Assembly: GCA_014529385.2 (NCBI GenBank)
Contig: CM043962.1
Coordinates: 49,986,598 to 50,050,597, forward strand
DNA length: 64,000 bases
Reading direction: 5' to 3'
Origin: Adiantum capillus-veneris
Taxonomy: Eukaryota > Streptophyta > Polypodiopsida > Polypodiales > Pteridaceae
Shown here: one piece after another, positions 11,550 to 24,287 of the stretch
How positions within the stretch are numbered: the first letter of the stretch is position 1
Layout: each line of letters starts with the position of its first letter
The notes under the pieces: generated by a model
The model's input: only the letters and a program-made list of their open reading frames with translations
The model's database searches: none
What the model was told of the DNA's origin: nothing
Made by a program: the position numbers and the translations under genes

Positions 11550-12145
11550 TTGAGTTTCCTATATTTCTCAGCAGCGCTAGTTTCAGCTGCATCAAAGGTA
11601 GCAGGTGCACCCGCCTCAACTTTTACCTTAAGGTCAGGAAAGAGTCCGGCTATGAACCTCTCCTTCTTTAGAAATTCTGCACCATCACCAGGGTTAGCAA
11701 CATTTCGTATCCATAGATCCCAAAGATGTAGGAACTCTTGCTTGTACAACTAGTAGTCATCTAAGTCTTTTTGCTTATGAGAAACAATGTCTTGCCATAA
11801 TTTCTGAGTGTTTTGGGGATCAAAGAAGTATTTCTTGAAACGATTCAAAACTTCCGTGTAATTCCCTTTGAATTCCTCAGGCAAAGAGTCAAACCAAGTG
11901 CTAGCATCTTTCCTAAGCACCACCTCAAACATTTCTACACGTTCTTGATCAGTTACTATCCTCTTGATACGGCAAGACATCTTGAAACTTGCTAGAAATA
12001 ATTCTGCATCCTCTCCAGGCTCTCCAAAGAAAAGAGGATATCTAGACATTTGGCGTTGGCTCTCCATTGAATTGATTTCAAAGTGACGCGTTTTTGTTTT
12101 TTCTTTCTTTAAAAGATTTACACAATAATATTTTCTAAATTGCAT
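11537..12145 (-). pseudogene. gag: gag fragment of copy 2, one internal stop, C-terminus deleted
   Basis: Reads FFGEPGEDAELFLASFK, ASTWFDSLPEEFKGNYTEVL and LWQDIVSHKQKDLDDY, then a single TAG (~11750), then LYKQEFLHLWDLWIRNVANP and ERFIAGLFPDLKVKVEA. It ends at EKYRKLKC, where the deletion joins it to the pol linker in another frame. Apart from that stop the capsid region is cleaner than in copy 1. Confidence 0.8.
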
Positions 12146-12372
12146 CTATTCTACAACAAAATAAAAATATTCACATCAAATGACCTATGATAATCAATAA
12201 GAGGTAGAATGACAGGGTTTGGTGACGCGAGAATTTCTCCTACTCTTTGGGCACCAAACATGAATACCATACGTTGTTGAAAATGGATTTTTCTACTAAT
12301 TGCAATGTTTACTCTAATGTGTGGAGTGAAATGAAAGGGAAAAACCTATATTCCTGGGCCATTATCCATGGT
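12130..12372 (-). pseudogene. Leader small open frame 2 of copy 2 (one early stop)
   Basis: Mirror of 5119-5337. After MDNGPGI there is a TAG, then the frame stays open through FGAQRVGEILAS and ends at ...FDVNIFILL, as in copy 1. The ILPL..(Y)..S.DV pattern is kept. Confidence 0.35.
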
Positions 12373-12390
12373 CTATGCATGACTTAATTC

Positions 12391-12603
12391 TTAAAACAAA
12401 ACAAAAATATAGACGTCCAAACTAAGGTCGTACCTAATGAGAGGCAAAATAAAAGGATTTACTGATGCGTTTATCTCTACCAACCTAAGAGGACCTAAAA
12501 TTCTACGAATTACTCGCTGAAATTGCAACTTAGTACTAACAATTATGTGTACCTTTTGCCTTGCAATGGGAATAAAGGTATCATACAAATTTTCGTGATT
12601 CAT
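12391..12603 (-). CDS. Leader small open frame 1 of copy 2 (70 aa)
   Basis: Same length, start and end as 4885-5097, with scattered substitutions such as VGT to VST and DFSLNV to DLSLDV. Keeping the frame in two copies that otherwise carry many stops is mild evidence for coding. No known domain. Confidence 0.4.
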   Translation of the reverse strand: MNHENLYDTFIPIARQKVHIIVSTKLQFQRVIRRILGPLRLVEINASVNPFILPLIRYDLSLDVYIFVLF

Positions 12604-12658
12604 GCAAGCTACTTGATTATGCTAAAGGTTGAGCCTTCAAAAAACATACACAAGCCTG

Positions 12659-12678
12659 TCCTCAGTGGGGGCACCAAA
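12659..12678 (-). other. Primer-binding-site-like sequence, copy 2
   Basis: On the minus strand it reads TTGGTGCCCCCACTGAGG, identical to the copy 1 site over this stretch, and lies at the inner end of the LTR-like arm. Confidence 0.5.
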
Positions 12679-12939
12679 ATTGAGGCGGTCCGGGGCGGGC
12701 AACAAGAAGAGCAACCTCTAGACACCCTTCAAGGCTCCCGTGCTGCTCAATGGGGCTGGGGCACAACACAACACAAACCAAAACAACAAACCCACAACCA
12801 AATCCCAACTACACAAGGGGCACCACCTAGTTTAAGAGCGAACTAGGACGCAAAAGAGGAGAATCGTTAGAGCAACCCACAAACAAGCAAGGAATTTACA
12901 CTAACCCTAACACCAATGGAACACTCTCACACACTAAAA

Positions 12940-12941
<2 letters not shown>

Positions 12942-12976
<35 letters not shown>
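12942..12976. repeat. (GA)n microsatellite
   Basis: About 17 GA units. The mirror position in copy 1 (4525-4560) is a shorter interrupted CT-rich stretch, so this tract is an expansion of a family-specific CT/GA block. Confidence 0.9.
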
Positions 12977-12979
<3 letters not shown>

Positions 12980-13477
12980 TGTACAACTTAGCTTCAAATT
13001 TATATTTTGCACAAAAAGGAACTTAGAGCTTGCGGAATCAAGTGACAAGATTTGGTTATAGCATCACTAGCACATTGTCTTAGGGTTATGGGAGCCCTCT
13101 CACCATCCACCCTCTTACAATGGTAGCCACACAATAGCCAATGAATCACAAGCAACAAAACAACAACCTTCAATGAAACAAGTCACCTTATGAAGCTGAA
13201 TGAGTTGGCCAAGCCAAATTGGAGGAGAAGCGTGAGCCTTTGGACATGAATTGCACCCAAAACTACCAATTCATTGATGTTGGGGTAGATACAACAATGG
13301 TAGGAAGAATATCTTCTACTCGCACTCACTCAAACTAGCTCAAGCTTTTCTATGCACCAAGGTGATGGTGTATAGAAAGCTTACTCTCTCTTTACAACCA
13401 AGATAGAACTGGCGTGTGGTACACTCAATCTAGTGTGCAATGGTATAGTCATGTCTTTTACAAGGAGGAATGGGTTC

Positions 13478-13488
13478 TATTTATAGGT
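13478..13488 (-). promoter_or_regulatory. Putative LTR TATA box, copy 2
   Basis: The minus strand reads CCTATAAATAGAACCC, mirrored by CCTATAAATAGGCCCC in copy 1, ~800 bp before the PBS-like site. Confidence 0.55.
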
Positions 13489-15310
13489 TTTATAAGCCTT
13501 GATTAGGATTAAGCCTAATCAATTTTATTAGGAAAGATCAAGGATTATGAATTTTTATGAATTTCAAATGAGAATGCGGTCTCTCTTTTCTCTTGAGTCA
13601 CATGGATGTGGGCTCAAGTAAGAGAATTATTGATGTGGTGAAAGGAGAGAAACTTCCATGGGAGTGAGTGATATTGGTTTACTTGTGCGGTTGCCTACTC
13701 CATATGTTGATAGTGTGGGTGCATTTTTACAAGAGAAGTTAGTTGTTAGTGGTAATAATCACTAGAATTGTTAGTGATACATTTACAATGGGTAGGATGA
13801 GTTGATTTGATGAATTAAGAGGGGTGAATTAAAAGAGAATCATTGAGATGGTGAAGCTTTGAAGAAGATTGAACTCACCCTTGTGTAGATTGTGGAAAAA
13901 ATGATCGCTGGTCTTCTTCTTCTTCTTCGCTTCTTTACGCCGCCTCCACGGTTGACCACCACGATGAAAAGAGGATTTGTTGATGAAAAATCCTCAATTT
14001 GCAGAAGTTATCATGGTTAAGATTCTGAATTTTAGATATTGTTAGGAGAGGTAAATGAAATTGTAACATAAAAGCAATAGAGAGAGACATGGAGAGGGTG
14101 TATGTATGTAGAGGTTCATAAAAGAACTATAGGGATGAGAGAGAAGGGTAATGGTGAAGAGGGTGGGAGAAGCCATGGAAATTGCACGTTTGAGTGAGGG
14201 AAGGAGAGGGAGGGATTTGTAAGAGTGAGTAGGTGTGTGGAAGGGTGAGAGAAGACTAAGGGCTACTTGTGAGAAAAGTGGGCAGACTGGGGTCCACTCA
14301 AAACATCATAGCTCACCGCTGGTAGCTCCAAAACTCATGAAACAAATTGAGGTGATTATTCAGAGCGTGAGCTAAATTTTCTCTTTTGACCACCGCTCCA
14401 AATTCGGAGTGGAGATAGGTGCCAAAATTCTCACCAAAAAGCTTGTTTTTATGCCTGCAAAAGTCTTTTAGTGGCCCCCTCCTTTGTTGAATTTGTACAA
14501 TGCATCCAAGAGTGAGCCCCTCCTTTGTCATATTATAATACAAAGCATCCAAGTTGCCCTTGACCCATGCATGGAGGAGGATTATTGGTGAATAAAGAAA
14601 TATATACAGGGTGGGACTAGTGTATGGACTATTCATGGACTTTAGCTCAATGAGCACATGGTGTTAGAATAATGAGTAAAAATAATAATAAAAATATGGA
14701 GGAGTTATGGATATGGAAAGATATTGGAATCATATGATATGGTCCCTCCTTGAATTATTTTGGGTGAAAGAGGAAAAGGTATGCAAGTAAATAATATAAT
14801 AAACGTAAACAATGAGTAGAAATCAATTTTTTGTTTTCACGAGGGTGAGGGTGAAAATGTGGGAGTGATTTGTATAAAGGAAAAATATGAGGTTAGAGTA
14901 TGTACATATTGGAAAAAAATATAATTATGGTGTAAGAGGATGAAAGAAGGTGTACATAGGTTTAATAAAACACACACCTAAGTAGAAATATTTAAATAAA
15001 ATACCAAAATAATTATAAAAAATCCCTATATTTAGGCCATATATACAATGAAATATTTACACACAAAGAGGCCATAATATACTTTTATTTTTTTGATTTT
15101 TTATTTATTTTTGGCTCAACTAGCCCAGTGACTAGCTAGCTGAGGGTTTTTAAGAAGATATGGGAAAAGCCCCCTAACTCACACACGCCTATGTACAGTG
15201 AAATGGTAAGGATAGCCATAGCGTTTGGGTGAATTTGGTAGGGTGGAGTAACTTACTATGGCAATTATGGAGAGCCAAAAAACGGCTATCAATGTAAAGA
15301 TACCTTCTGA

Positions 15311-17230
15311 TAGTATGGTGATAGCCAATGTGAACGAAGGACAAGTTGAAGTGCCAAAGTAGTGAAGGAAGATATGCAGTTGAAGGTGCTACGCGGCACC
15401 ATGGTGATGACTTTTCTCATGAAGGTAGCGGTGGAATGTGTTGTTGCAGTGCAAATGGTTCAAATCTTTGTAGTGGAGGGCAAGGCTACATCTATGGATA
15501 GCCAAGCTGTTTCACAAAGTCAACAAGATGATGATGATGATGAAGTAGAAACCAAGGGGGTTGGGCATTCTTTTGTGCTCATGAGGTGTTAGATGCTTCC
15601 CAAAGGGAGGAATAATTGCTATTGTCTAGGATTATCATGGTGTTGTAGATACAGGTTCTATGAATGAGTTATGGCTTGAAAGTGAGTCTGATCGGGGATT
15701 CAATGATGCCCAAATTTCTATGGATGAAGGGATGTAGGTGCTTGTAGATGGTCTTGGTCACATGGTTGTTCCCTCTTTGAAACTCACACTCTTGAATTGG
15801 GGATTTGTAGTTGCGAGCTTTCGTTCTCAAGCTTTTGCAATTGAAGCTTTATTTTTTAGCTTTTTAGTGCTTGCATTATACTATCTATATCTTAAAATAT
15901 CATTATGGCTTAGCAAAATTCTACACTAGATTGTGCATTCATTCAATTACCAAATAATTAAATGTGACATGCATGCATGTCTATGCCTGAGGGAATGTAA
16001 GCTTAAGCACTCTCTTATTATACTACAACATAACTTTAAAAAAAGTACCATTTGTAATTAGTTTCGAATGAATATCCAACTGTGAAGAACAACAAACAAA
16101 ACATGTAGTGTCAAAGTAACCTACCAAGTCAACTCAAGTAGTCCCAAAACCAAACGAGATTTTAGGTGGTAGTGCGACATGCATATCATACTACATAGTA
16201 AACCTCCAATCACATAATCTAGTCACGCGATTACCAAAATTCCATGTCCACATCATGTGGCCACCATGTACACCATGTGCCTCTTGATCAATCATCATAT
16301 TAGGGATACAGCCCGACCTTAACTTCATGCTTACTCAACGATTGCTATATGCTAACATTGATGGTTTTCTCTTCTTGTTATCCCTCTTAGGTGCCATTAT
16401 CTTCACATCACATTTTGACAACTAATTTAAATCCATTTCACTATTGCAAATTAAATGTACTACTTCTATACTTAAGACTAACATATTTCATTTATTGTTC
16501 TACATAGATTATAAAAATTTAAACATTATATATTATGTTATTTACATTATAAATTAAACAAAGTATATATATACATATCATGTTACATACATAAATACAT
16601 ATATATATTATAGTATAGTATATATACTAACTAGAACACAATGATATGTAGTATATAATGCTATATATATCATATCTTAAAGTATATACTATAATCTATA
16701 TTACACACATTATACATTATATATATACAGTACTATGTATTGCATTATATATAATATATCGTATACAATATATATATATATATATATATATATAGCATGT
16801 TTAAAGTTGTATATTATACTATATTTTACAGTGATATATAGTTATACGATATATTTATATATTATAGTTATACTATATATAGTTTGGAATGAGTTCAGAC
16901 TGCAGACCTCAGCAAACGACAGATCAGACATAGACACTAATACTCGAATGGAACCGGAAATAGTAATTGAAATGGAAATGACACATATATTGGAACTAGA
17001 ACTTCTGTAGGACATAATTGTTCTAGTGTTTGTTATGAGCCATAACCTTTTCGAGTTTCTCCTACATGGAGGCCATGGCTTTGTCAATCTTCTCCTCAAC
17101 CTTGGAGATGGCATCACCCATGGACTCAAGATATAATTCAAGTACCCTCAGGATTTTCAAGTGTCTCTAGGCTAAGCTAATGCAAAGATTCGGAAAAAAA
17201 CATATGAGCAGTCATGTAGATTATCTCTAT

Positions 17231-17232
<2 letters not shown>
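15311..17232. other. Non-coding AT-rich stretch
   Basis: No convincing gene. A 76-codon open frame at 15362-15592 carries a short Asp run from a GAT repeat and no recognisable domain. From ~16500 to 16870 the DNA is extremely AT-rich, with a (TA)n run at about 16769-16793. Confidence 0.6.

Positions 17233-17314
<82 letters not shown>
17233..17314. repeat. (GA)n microsatellite, ~40 units
   Basis: Uninterrupted GA repeat. The open frame through it encodes only alternating Glu-Arg and is not a gene. Confidence 0.95.
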
Positions 17315-17316
<2 letters not shown>

Positions 17317-17708
17317 GAATATGGAGTTTGATATTGAGAATCCTTCTAAGATGCACGTGATTTCTTATCCAACTTTACATGGCATTTGTGCATAGGTGTC
17401 ATACAAGTGTGATGACGATAATGATGATAATGATAATAAGTAGTAGTATTGTAAGAAAAGAGGTGGCAATGAATTTGAAGTATGAAAATGCATTGCAGAT
17501 AGCATTATATACTATTTTGATAATTTCAATTATTCTAATGCTAACAAACCAATGGCACATAGGTGAGACACCTTTTGGCATCTTATAATTAATGACACTT
17601 CTCCCAGCAGGCTTGTAGTAATTAGCACCTGATGGGCAGCTGCTATCCAATGTGAGAGAAGCTATAGTGACCCATACATCAGAAGGGACTCGACAAAGTC
17701 ATCCCAGC

Positions 17709-17709
<1 letters not shown>

Positions 17710-17759
<50 letters not shown>
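17710..17759. repeat. (GT)n microsatellite bordering an A-type flank
   Basis: About 25 GT units immediately followed by a diverged copy of the element A flank start, the same junction seen at 21863/21864 and 29158/29162. Confidence 0.95.
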
Positions 17760-17762
<3 letters not shown>

Positions 17763-18680
17763 TTAAAATCCCATCATTCAGAATCATATACTGAGAGACT
17801 TAAATACTGTTTGAAAAACATATTGTGTAAAGAGCAATTTTTTTAAAAAAACTAGAAAAGTTCTTGATACATAAACAATCCATTACAAGATACTTTGATA
17901 CATGACAGAGTAGGAGTTTTAGCCGAAACTCCTATCAGATGAAAGTGCAGATCTTTACCTGCCAATCAACGACCAGTACAATTAATTAGAACTAATTCGT
18001 ACTAAATGGGTGACAGGTATCCAAGCAAACCCCACTGCTTGTTATCGTTTCACATCCCAGAACCTAGCTACACTCCTAAATATAATTTATACTTTATTTA
18101 GCTCATCTATGTAAGTAGGGTCTTTTCAGTCTTTGAACAATTTGATGGGTTTACATGGTTTGGAGATAGGGTCCCAAATTGCTATTGGCTTGGTTTTCTT
18201 TTGCCTACTATGTGTAACCATAAGCTTGTCCTGAATCTATTGTAGCTTAAATGTGTCACGAGTGATGCTCATTCGAGCTGTCTGTTTGTAACCCTGTTTA
18301 TCAGAAAGAATTACAAACATTTGGTTAATATCCTCTGTTAGAGCCCTACCTTTTGCCCCACTTTATAAGTACTTGTGAGTATACCAATATATCCTTTTAT
18401 GAGTCCACCAAATGTTCCCTACTATGGTATATACACCCAAGTGCTTATTATCATCTTGAAAATCAACCAAAGTGTTACTTACTGTGATATTTTTTCTACA
18501 TTATAGAAATACTTCCTAAATTGTGAAAATTTTGGCAGCATTACCTTTGTAAAATCACTCATTTTTAAAAAAAAACCAGAAGTAATCATTGAATCATTTA
18601 CCCTCACAAGAGGTTGTCACAGGCAAGAAGCCATATCTTTACCAATACCAATATTCATGCTTACAAATTATTAGAGATTG
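17760..18680. repeat. Diverged copy of the element A flanking repeat
   Basis: Matches the start of the A flanks in order: cccatcatt.agaatcatata, cattacaagatactttgatacatga, agtaggag.ttttagccg, gatctttacctgcca, cccactgcttgttatcg. Later it has ttttggcagcat and ctcacaagaggttgtcac, the A-flank modules. Similarity is visibly lower than between the two A flanks, so this is an older or sister copy. No core lies next to it. Confidence 0.7.
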
Positions 18681-19860
18681 TAAAGTACTTTAAAACAAAA
18701 AGAGCCTTTTTTTTAATTGATTTAAGTGCTTGATCAACACAAAATAGAAAACTTATGTAAGTATTCAAAACATATGTATCCTGGTACCTGAACAGTATTT
18801 GCCGTCGTCATTTGTGTACTTGTTATCATGCTTATTACCCAAGATTCTCAAACTATGTTACTGCATAGACTTCCAGCTGATATTTTTACAATTGGTATTA
18901 GTTTTAGGATGATGATCATTACTATGCTTTAACATTGTTAATCATCTATGTTATATGTCAATGATGATAAACTATGAACGTGATTATATGTATGTGTGTA
19001 TATGCTACTGTGTTACCCGTTTGAGATCCTTCTTCATGTGTTGTGTGGATCTTTGTGTGTATGCATGTATGCGTGTGTGTGCAAAAACCACAAGACTGTC
19101 ATACATTATTTTTTTTAACGTTATAAGTATGCATGTTTATGTGCTTATGTGCATATGGTTTTATTGCCTGACTAATCCTCTATGTCATTATAACAAATAT
19201 ATATGTTACATAGACTACTTGATACATACGTACATGTGTGTGAATGAAAATATAACAGCTACATGATATCTGTTCTTTTTCGGCTACATATATGTGTAAT
19301 TTAATCCTTGGATTTTACTGATGGCGAGAGACACGATACAGAGCCCATTTAATACCTCATGCATATGATTGTGTGTGTGTGTGTGTAATTGCCAAACTGT
19401 GTATCATGCAATTTTGAGAAAAGGCGTAACCATTTACCTTATGTAGTATGCCAAGGGGTGGAGAACCAATCCATTGTATGCTTGTTTTCTTGCACTTGAT
19501 GGTTCACTAAGTAGAACCTGTTTACACTTGCGTTCGTTGTTGGAAAGGCATGTGTGTGCACATGTTCTAGCCCAAGGGGTGGTGAGTGCTTATTGCTAGC
19601 ACTGTGTGTGTATGTATGTGTGTGTGTGTGTGTGTGCACGCGCACGTGCATGCGTGCTATAGAGAAAATCTTCACTATGTGTGTGTGTGTGTGTGTGTGC
19701 TACAGAGCGAGGCTTCATCGTGCGCTTCACCTCTGTGCAACCTTTATTCATAAGCCATACGATGTATGCAGTGCAATTAACGGACCATGCGTGAGTTTTT
19801 TGCTTATCTGGGAATGTTGAACCACCAACCGGATACTGCTTAAAATACCCACTTGCCATA
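18681..19860. other. Non-coding stretch with short (TG)n tracts
   Basis: (TG)n tracts at about 19370-19387, 19604-19636 and 19676-19699. TG-rich wording around 19000-19160 loosely recalls 23560-23780 of the A flank. Open frames here encode low-complexity Cys/Val or His/Thr strings. No gene seen. Confidence 0.55.
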
Positions 19861-21838
19861 TAGGACTATCACTTATCACCAATATAGAAAAATAATAGGT
19901 AATAATCCAGTAATCCACTATACCCATATTGGTCAGAATTATAGTTTATGCCAAAACACAAGTGAGGTTTTTATGGCAGTATCATCACCAAGATGTAGTG
20001 TATATATATATAAATAAATAAAAACCAGAACTAAGCCAGGCATCCAAGCAACAAGCAGAAGTTTTTCTAAAAAAAGTCAAAGCAAACAGTAAAAACCATA
20101 ATTTTATGGTAGTATCATCATTACGATGTAGTGGGATATGTTTAGTAAAAAACTAGAACTAAGCTAGATAACCAAGCAAGGTTAGTTGTTTTGTAAGTCA
20201 GCACCAAAGCTAGATCCAGCTAATTCCAACCACACCCAAGATCAAGAGAGTAAGATCTCGTTAGAGAAACACCAGGACTAAGCCAAAAATCCAAGACAAA
20301 AAGACCAGCTAATAACCAGTAAGCAGTCAGCAAGTTTATAAGACCGGTAAGAGATTAAACCTGTAAAGGGTCAAAGGACTATGCCATGGAAAAAAGTTAT
20401 TTTTACAAGTCTCATCCAATATTAATCCATTTTTTTCAATTTTCTGTAAATTGGATGTATCATACCCAAATAAACAACTGCAGTTATCCAAATTCAAAAT
20501 TAGGCAGTGTAACTAGAAATGCCACCAACCTTTTAATGTAAAAAAGCATCAATTTTTCAAAAGTTACCAATTAGAGTGAGTGTATGTAATCAGTACCAAG
20601 CAAAAAGAAATCCTATATTTATGTGTATTTATTAGTGCCGAGGTTATCAAACCATTCGCTTTCAGCTAAGGAGAATCCCAAATGTGCAGATCTGCTACAA
20701 AATGTATATACTCCAAGGCAGCATAACTAGTATCACCACCAGGCATTCAACCTTATACTCACCAACAATATCAAAAAAATCAGAACAGTAACCATATGTG
20801 TGACAGATTTGATGCCATTTTCTAGCAAAATAGCAAAAGATTAAAGTATGTATGCAGTCAGTACAAGGCAAGAAGCCAAAATAAAACCTTTTACTGATGT
20901 GTGAAAAACTATAACAAGTTTCTTATTTCATATTCTTTTGCTAACGAAAAATCCCAAATGAGTAGATCTTCCAATAGTGTAGATGTTTTAAAAATCCTGT
21001 TTATAATCAAACAACAGGGCACGGGTTTTGTATTGAGATAAAAAACCTGTGAGCAGATGCAATCCCAAGCAATTCTCCAAGCTGCCAAGGGAGACCAAGC
21101 CTAAGTGAAGGGAAGAACCCCTCACCTTATATAGTGGAAGAGGCAGGGAAGATCTCTGAAAATAATCACTTGTGGCGGTGCCGAGGTAGCCTAGCATCGG
21201 TTACTCATGAGTGTAAGAGATTTTCCAGCTAAGACTCATTTAATGAGAGGGAGGCAAAGAATCTGTGGTAAGAAGCCCTTGATTACGCGAGACCATCAGA
21301 GCGAGGTCGTGATGCACTATGAGTGCTGCGACAAAGTGATAAAAACCTAATACAACCAATCAAATCCGAAGCCGCCCAGGTAAGAGGCCAAAGAATGGGC
21401 TTTAACTAAACTAGGTAAGAGAGATAATTTAGGGGGTTGCACCCACAAGGTAGCCCAAATGGATGGGAATTTATATTTATGGTGGATAGCTGTAGTTGAC
21501 CCAATGTGATCCACATAAAAAAGCTAGCAGTTGTATAGTAAAGCACACGGTTATCTCACCAACTCAAGTTTCTACTTCAGTTCATACATTTGGATGCTAC
21601 AGTGATTCAGAGCATAGTCAACAACTCCCTCCAAATGAGGTGCTAGATCAACCACAGTCCTATAGAAAAAGAAAGCAGTATTCTAGTATGTAAAGCATAA
21701 GGTAAAACTCCCCTAAGCCAACAACTCGAAACCATTTTGAGTGTAGCAAGTTGGATGTCATATTTTGTAGCCAGAAATAGTGATACATGACATAATCCGA
21801 GCCCCATATATGCTATCAAGGTCAGATGATGTGACCAA
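19861..21838 (-). repeat. LTR-like repeat 'D' with minus-strand TATA
   Basis: Contains a ~130-bp direct repeat (tatgg.agtatcatca..a.gatgtagtg then aaccagaactaagcc at ~19975 and ~20105). Near 21090-21150 it carries aagtgaaggg...cctcaccttatat, which parallels B flanks at 44020-44065 (aagtgagggg...cctcaccttattta). It ends where A's left (TG)n begins. Probably a remnant flank of a fourth family member; no RT was found with it. Confidence 0.4.
21126..21135 (-). promoter_or_regulatory. Putative TATA box of repeat D
   Basis: The minus strand reads CTATATAAGG followed by TGAGG, the same context as the TATA of the B flanks (CTATAAATAAGGTGAGG). Confidence 0.4.
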
Positions 21839-21863
21839 GTGTGTGTGTGTGTGTGTGTGTGTG
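21839..21863. repeat. (TG)n at the left edge of element A
   Basis: About 12 TG units directly abutting flank A1. This is the same relation seen at the other A, B and C borders. Confidence 0.95.
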
Positions 21864-22514
21864 ATTGAAAAATACCATCATTTAGAATCATATATTGAGA
21901 GAACTTAAATACTATTTGCACTTACGATGTTGTGTAAAGACCAAAGCAAAGTACAATCTTTTTGATATAAAACTTATTACAAGATACTTTGATACATGAA
22001 AAAGTAGGAGCTTTTAGCCGGAACTCCTAGTAGATGAAAGCGGGGATCTTTACCTGCCAACCAACCACAAGTACAATTAATTAGAATTAATTTTCACTAA
22101 GTGGGTGAGAGGTATATCAAGCAATCCCCACTGCTTGTTATCGTTGTCGCACCCTTGGACCCCAACCTTACTCCTAGTTATATGTTATGTTCTCCTTGGC
22201 TTGTCTATGTAAGTAGGGTCGATTACGGTCTGTGAAAGTTTTTATAGGTTTACAGGGTTTGGAGATGGGGTCCCTAATTGCTACTGGCTTGGTTCGCTTT
22301 TTTCCTTCATGGCCTGCCATGAGCTTGTCCCAAATCTGTTGTAGCTTAAATACATCTCGAGTGATGCTCATCATAGCTGTCTGCCTGTATTCCTGTTTGT
22401 CACCAATGGTTAAACTTATGAGTTGAGCATTCTTTAGATATTATACTAGATGTTTCCATAAGGGCAACCCTATCTTTATGGTTTCTAAGTATGCTTTCCA
22501 AGATATAAGTACAT

Positions 22515-23310
22515 CTAATTTGTGAAAAATTTGGCAGCATTTTGTTTGAAAAATAGTTCATTTTTAAAAAAAAACCGTCTTATACTATGACATCTGTCCT
22601 CACAAGAGGTTGTCATATATCCCCATTCAAATCATTAACCCATTCTTATATTAGATAGTAGTCTTAAAGAAAAGTAACTAAGGAAAAACCTTCCTTGTTT
22701 ATAAAAACAACTGTACTCAAAACTCTCACTAACAATTCCAAAATTTAGCAGTCTTATATGACATCTATGCGCAAGGGAAGTTGGCATATACCTTCTTTCA
22801 CACCTCTTAATGCTAGGTAGTAATAAAAAAAACCCAATGGTTACACGCCCGAGTTTAGCATTCTTAAATCTTACACCAGTTGTTGCCTTATGGGCACCCT
22901 TATCTCTATGGTTCATACATCTGCATGATACTTTCTAAGTATATTTAATATGTGAGTATTTTGGCAGCATCCTGTTTGTTCAAAAAAAACTTTCGTACAC
23001 GATGACATCTGTCCTCACAGGAGGTTGTCGTATACCCTCTTTTCAATCATTGATGCTAGATTTTTTTTTTAATTAAATAAAGAAAATGGTTACACATGTT
23101 TAGCATTCTTAGATACTACACGAAATGTTGCCTTAGGGGCACCCTTATCTTTATGGTTTACAAGTCAGCACGATACTTTATATGTATACTTAATTTGTGA
23201 AAATTTTGGCAGCATTCTGTTTGTACGACCTTTATTTTTTCAAAAACATCCAGTCTTACACAATGACATTTGTCCTCATAGGAGGCTGTCATATACATCT
23301 TTGATATATT
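22515..23310. repeat. Four ~220-bp modules, each with a hairpin motif
   Basis: Each module carries (gaaaa)tttggcagcat, an A/T run, then gacatctgtcctcacaggag or a variant followed by gttgtc, which can fold with a TCCT/AGGA stem and CAC loop inside a GACA/TGTC outer stem. Positions of the motif: ~22590, ~22760, ~23000 and ~23262. Flank A2 repeats the series at ~34686, ~34860, ~35103 and ~35363, and the old copy at ~18600 has a remnant. Confidence 0.65.
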
Positions 23311-24040
23311 TTCATGCTAAATAGTATTCAAAAAATTGATAAGAAAGAATTTTTATTTTTACTATTAGTGCTTACACATAATTGTATTTGAGGCTTTCTG
23401 TATCAAATCACCTTGTTGTTGCTTGTAGTAGCCATCTGTAGTGCTCCTCTTTCTCACTTAGTGCTCAAGGTAATGCACCACTTGAAACCGGTACCCTCGT
23501 TATGGTATTGATACTGCTCCAAAAATGGTATCAAAAAAAGAATTTTTTGCTTAATACTGTGTACTTTTGTAACTCTGTTTATAATATGCATATGCTTGCA
23601 TGTGCTTGTCCGGCCATGAGCTTGTTGGTGAGTACCATCCTAAGTGTAATGTTGTCTCTTATGCTCCTGCATAAGTGTATATGTGTGTGTGTGTGTGTGT
23701 GTAGACATCGTACGATGGTTGTTCCACAAACACATGGAGTGTGTACGCATGTGCTTTGTGTATATAGTGTTTTACACACATGTGTTTTAATATGGAATTC
23801 CAACAGTATACAGATGCTTTTTTGTGAATCGCACAGTGTGCCTTATGCCTCAGTTATTTTTCTCACTATTCAAGTGCATGTTCTCCTTGGCAATTAATTT
23901 GACACAGTACCAAAAAACTCAGTTTTTACCTTGCTGTGTCGCGCAACCGGATAATCCACAGCGTTTTTCCTTGGAGTGAGTTGTCATTGCTTGCATTATG
24001 CCTTGTAGCGGATGGTTGTCCGTATTGCCTGGTATTGGTA

Positions 24041-24287
<247 letters not shown>

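Larger units (their letters stand above)
9359..15310 (-). mobile_element. Ty3/gypsy (Tat-like) retroelement, copy 2, inverted and 3'-truncated
   Basis: Same family as copy 1 in opposite orientation. Similarity runs from the outer arm (ends ~15310, mirrored at ~2130) to RNase H motif AELMML at ~9360, where it abuts copy 1 directly. Relative to copy 1 it lacks the RNase H C-terminus, the archaeal-type RNase H and the integrase start. It also lacks ~410 bp between gag and pol (copy 1 coordinates ~5922-6328), which removes the zinc knuckle. It keeps a longer open pol than copy 1. Confidence 0.85.

Noticed and set aside
15362-15592. 76-codon open frame with an Asp run
   Set aside because: No recognisable domain, no neighbouring coding signal; the Asp run comes from a short GAT repeat.
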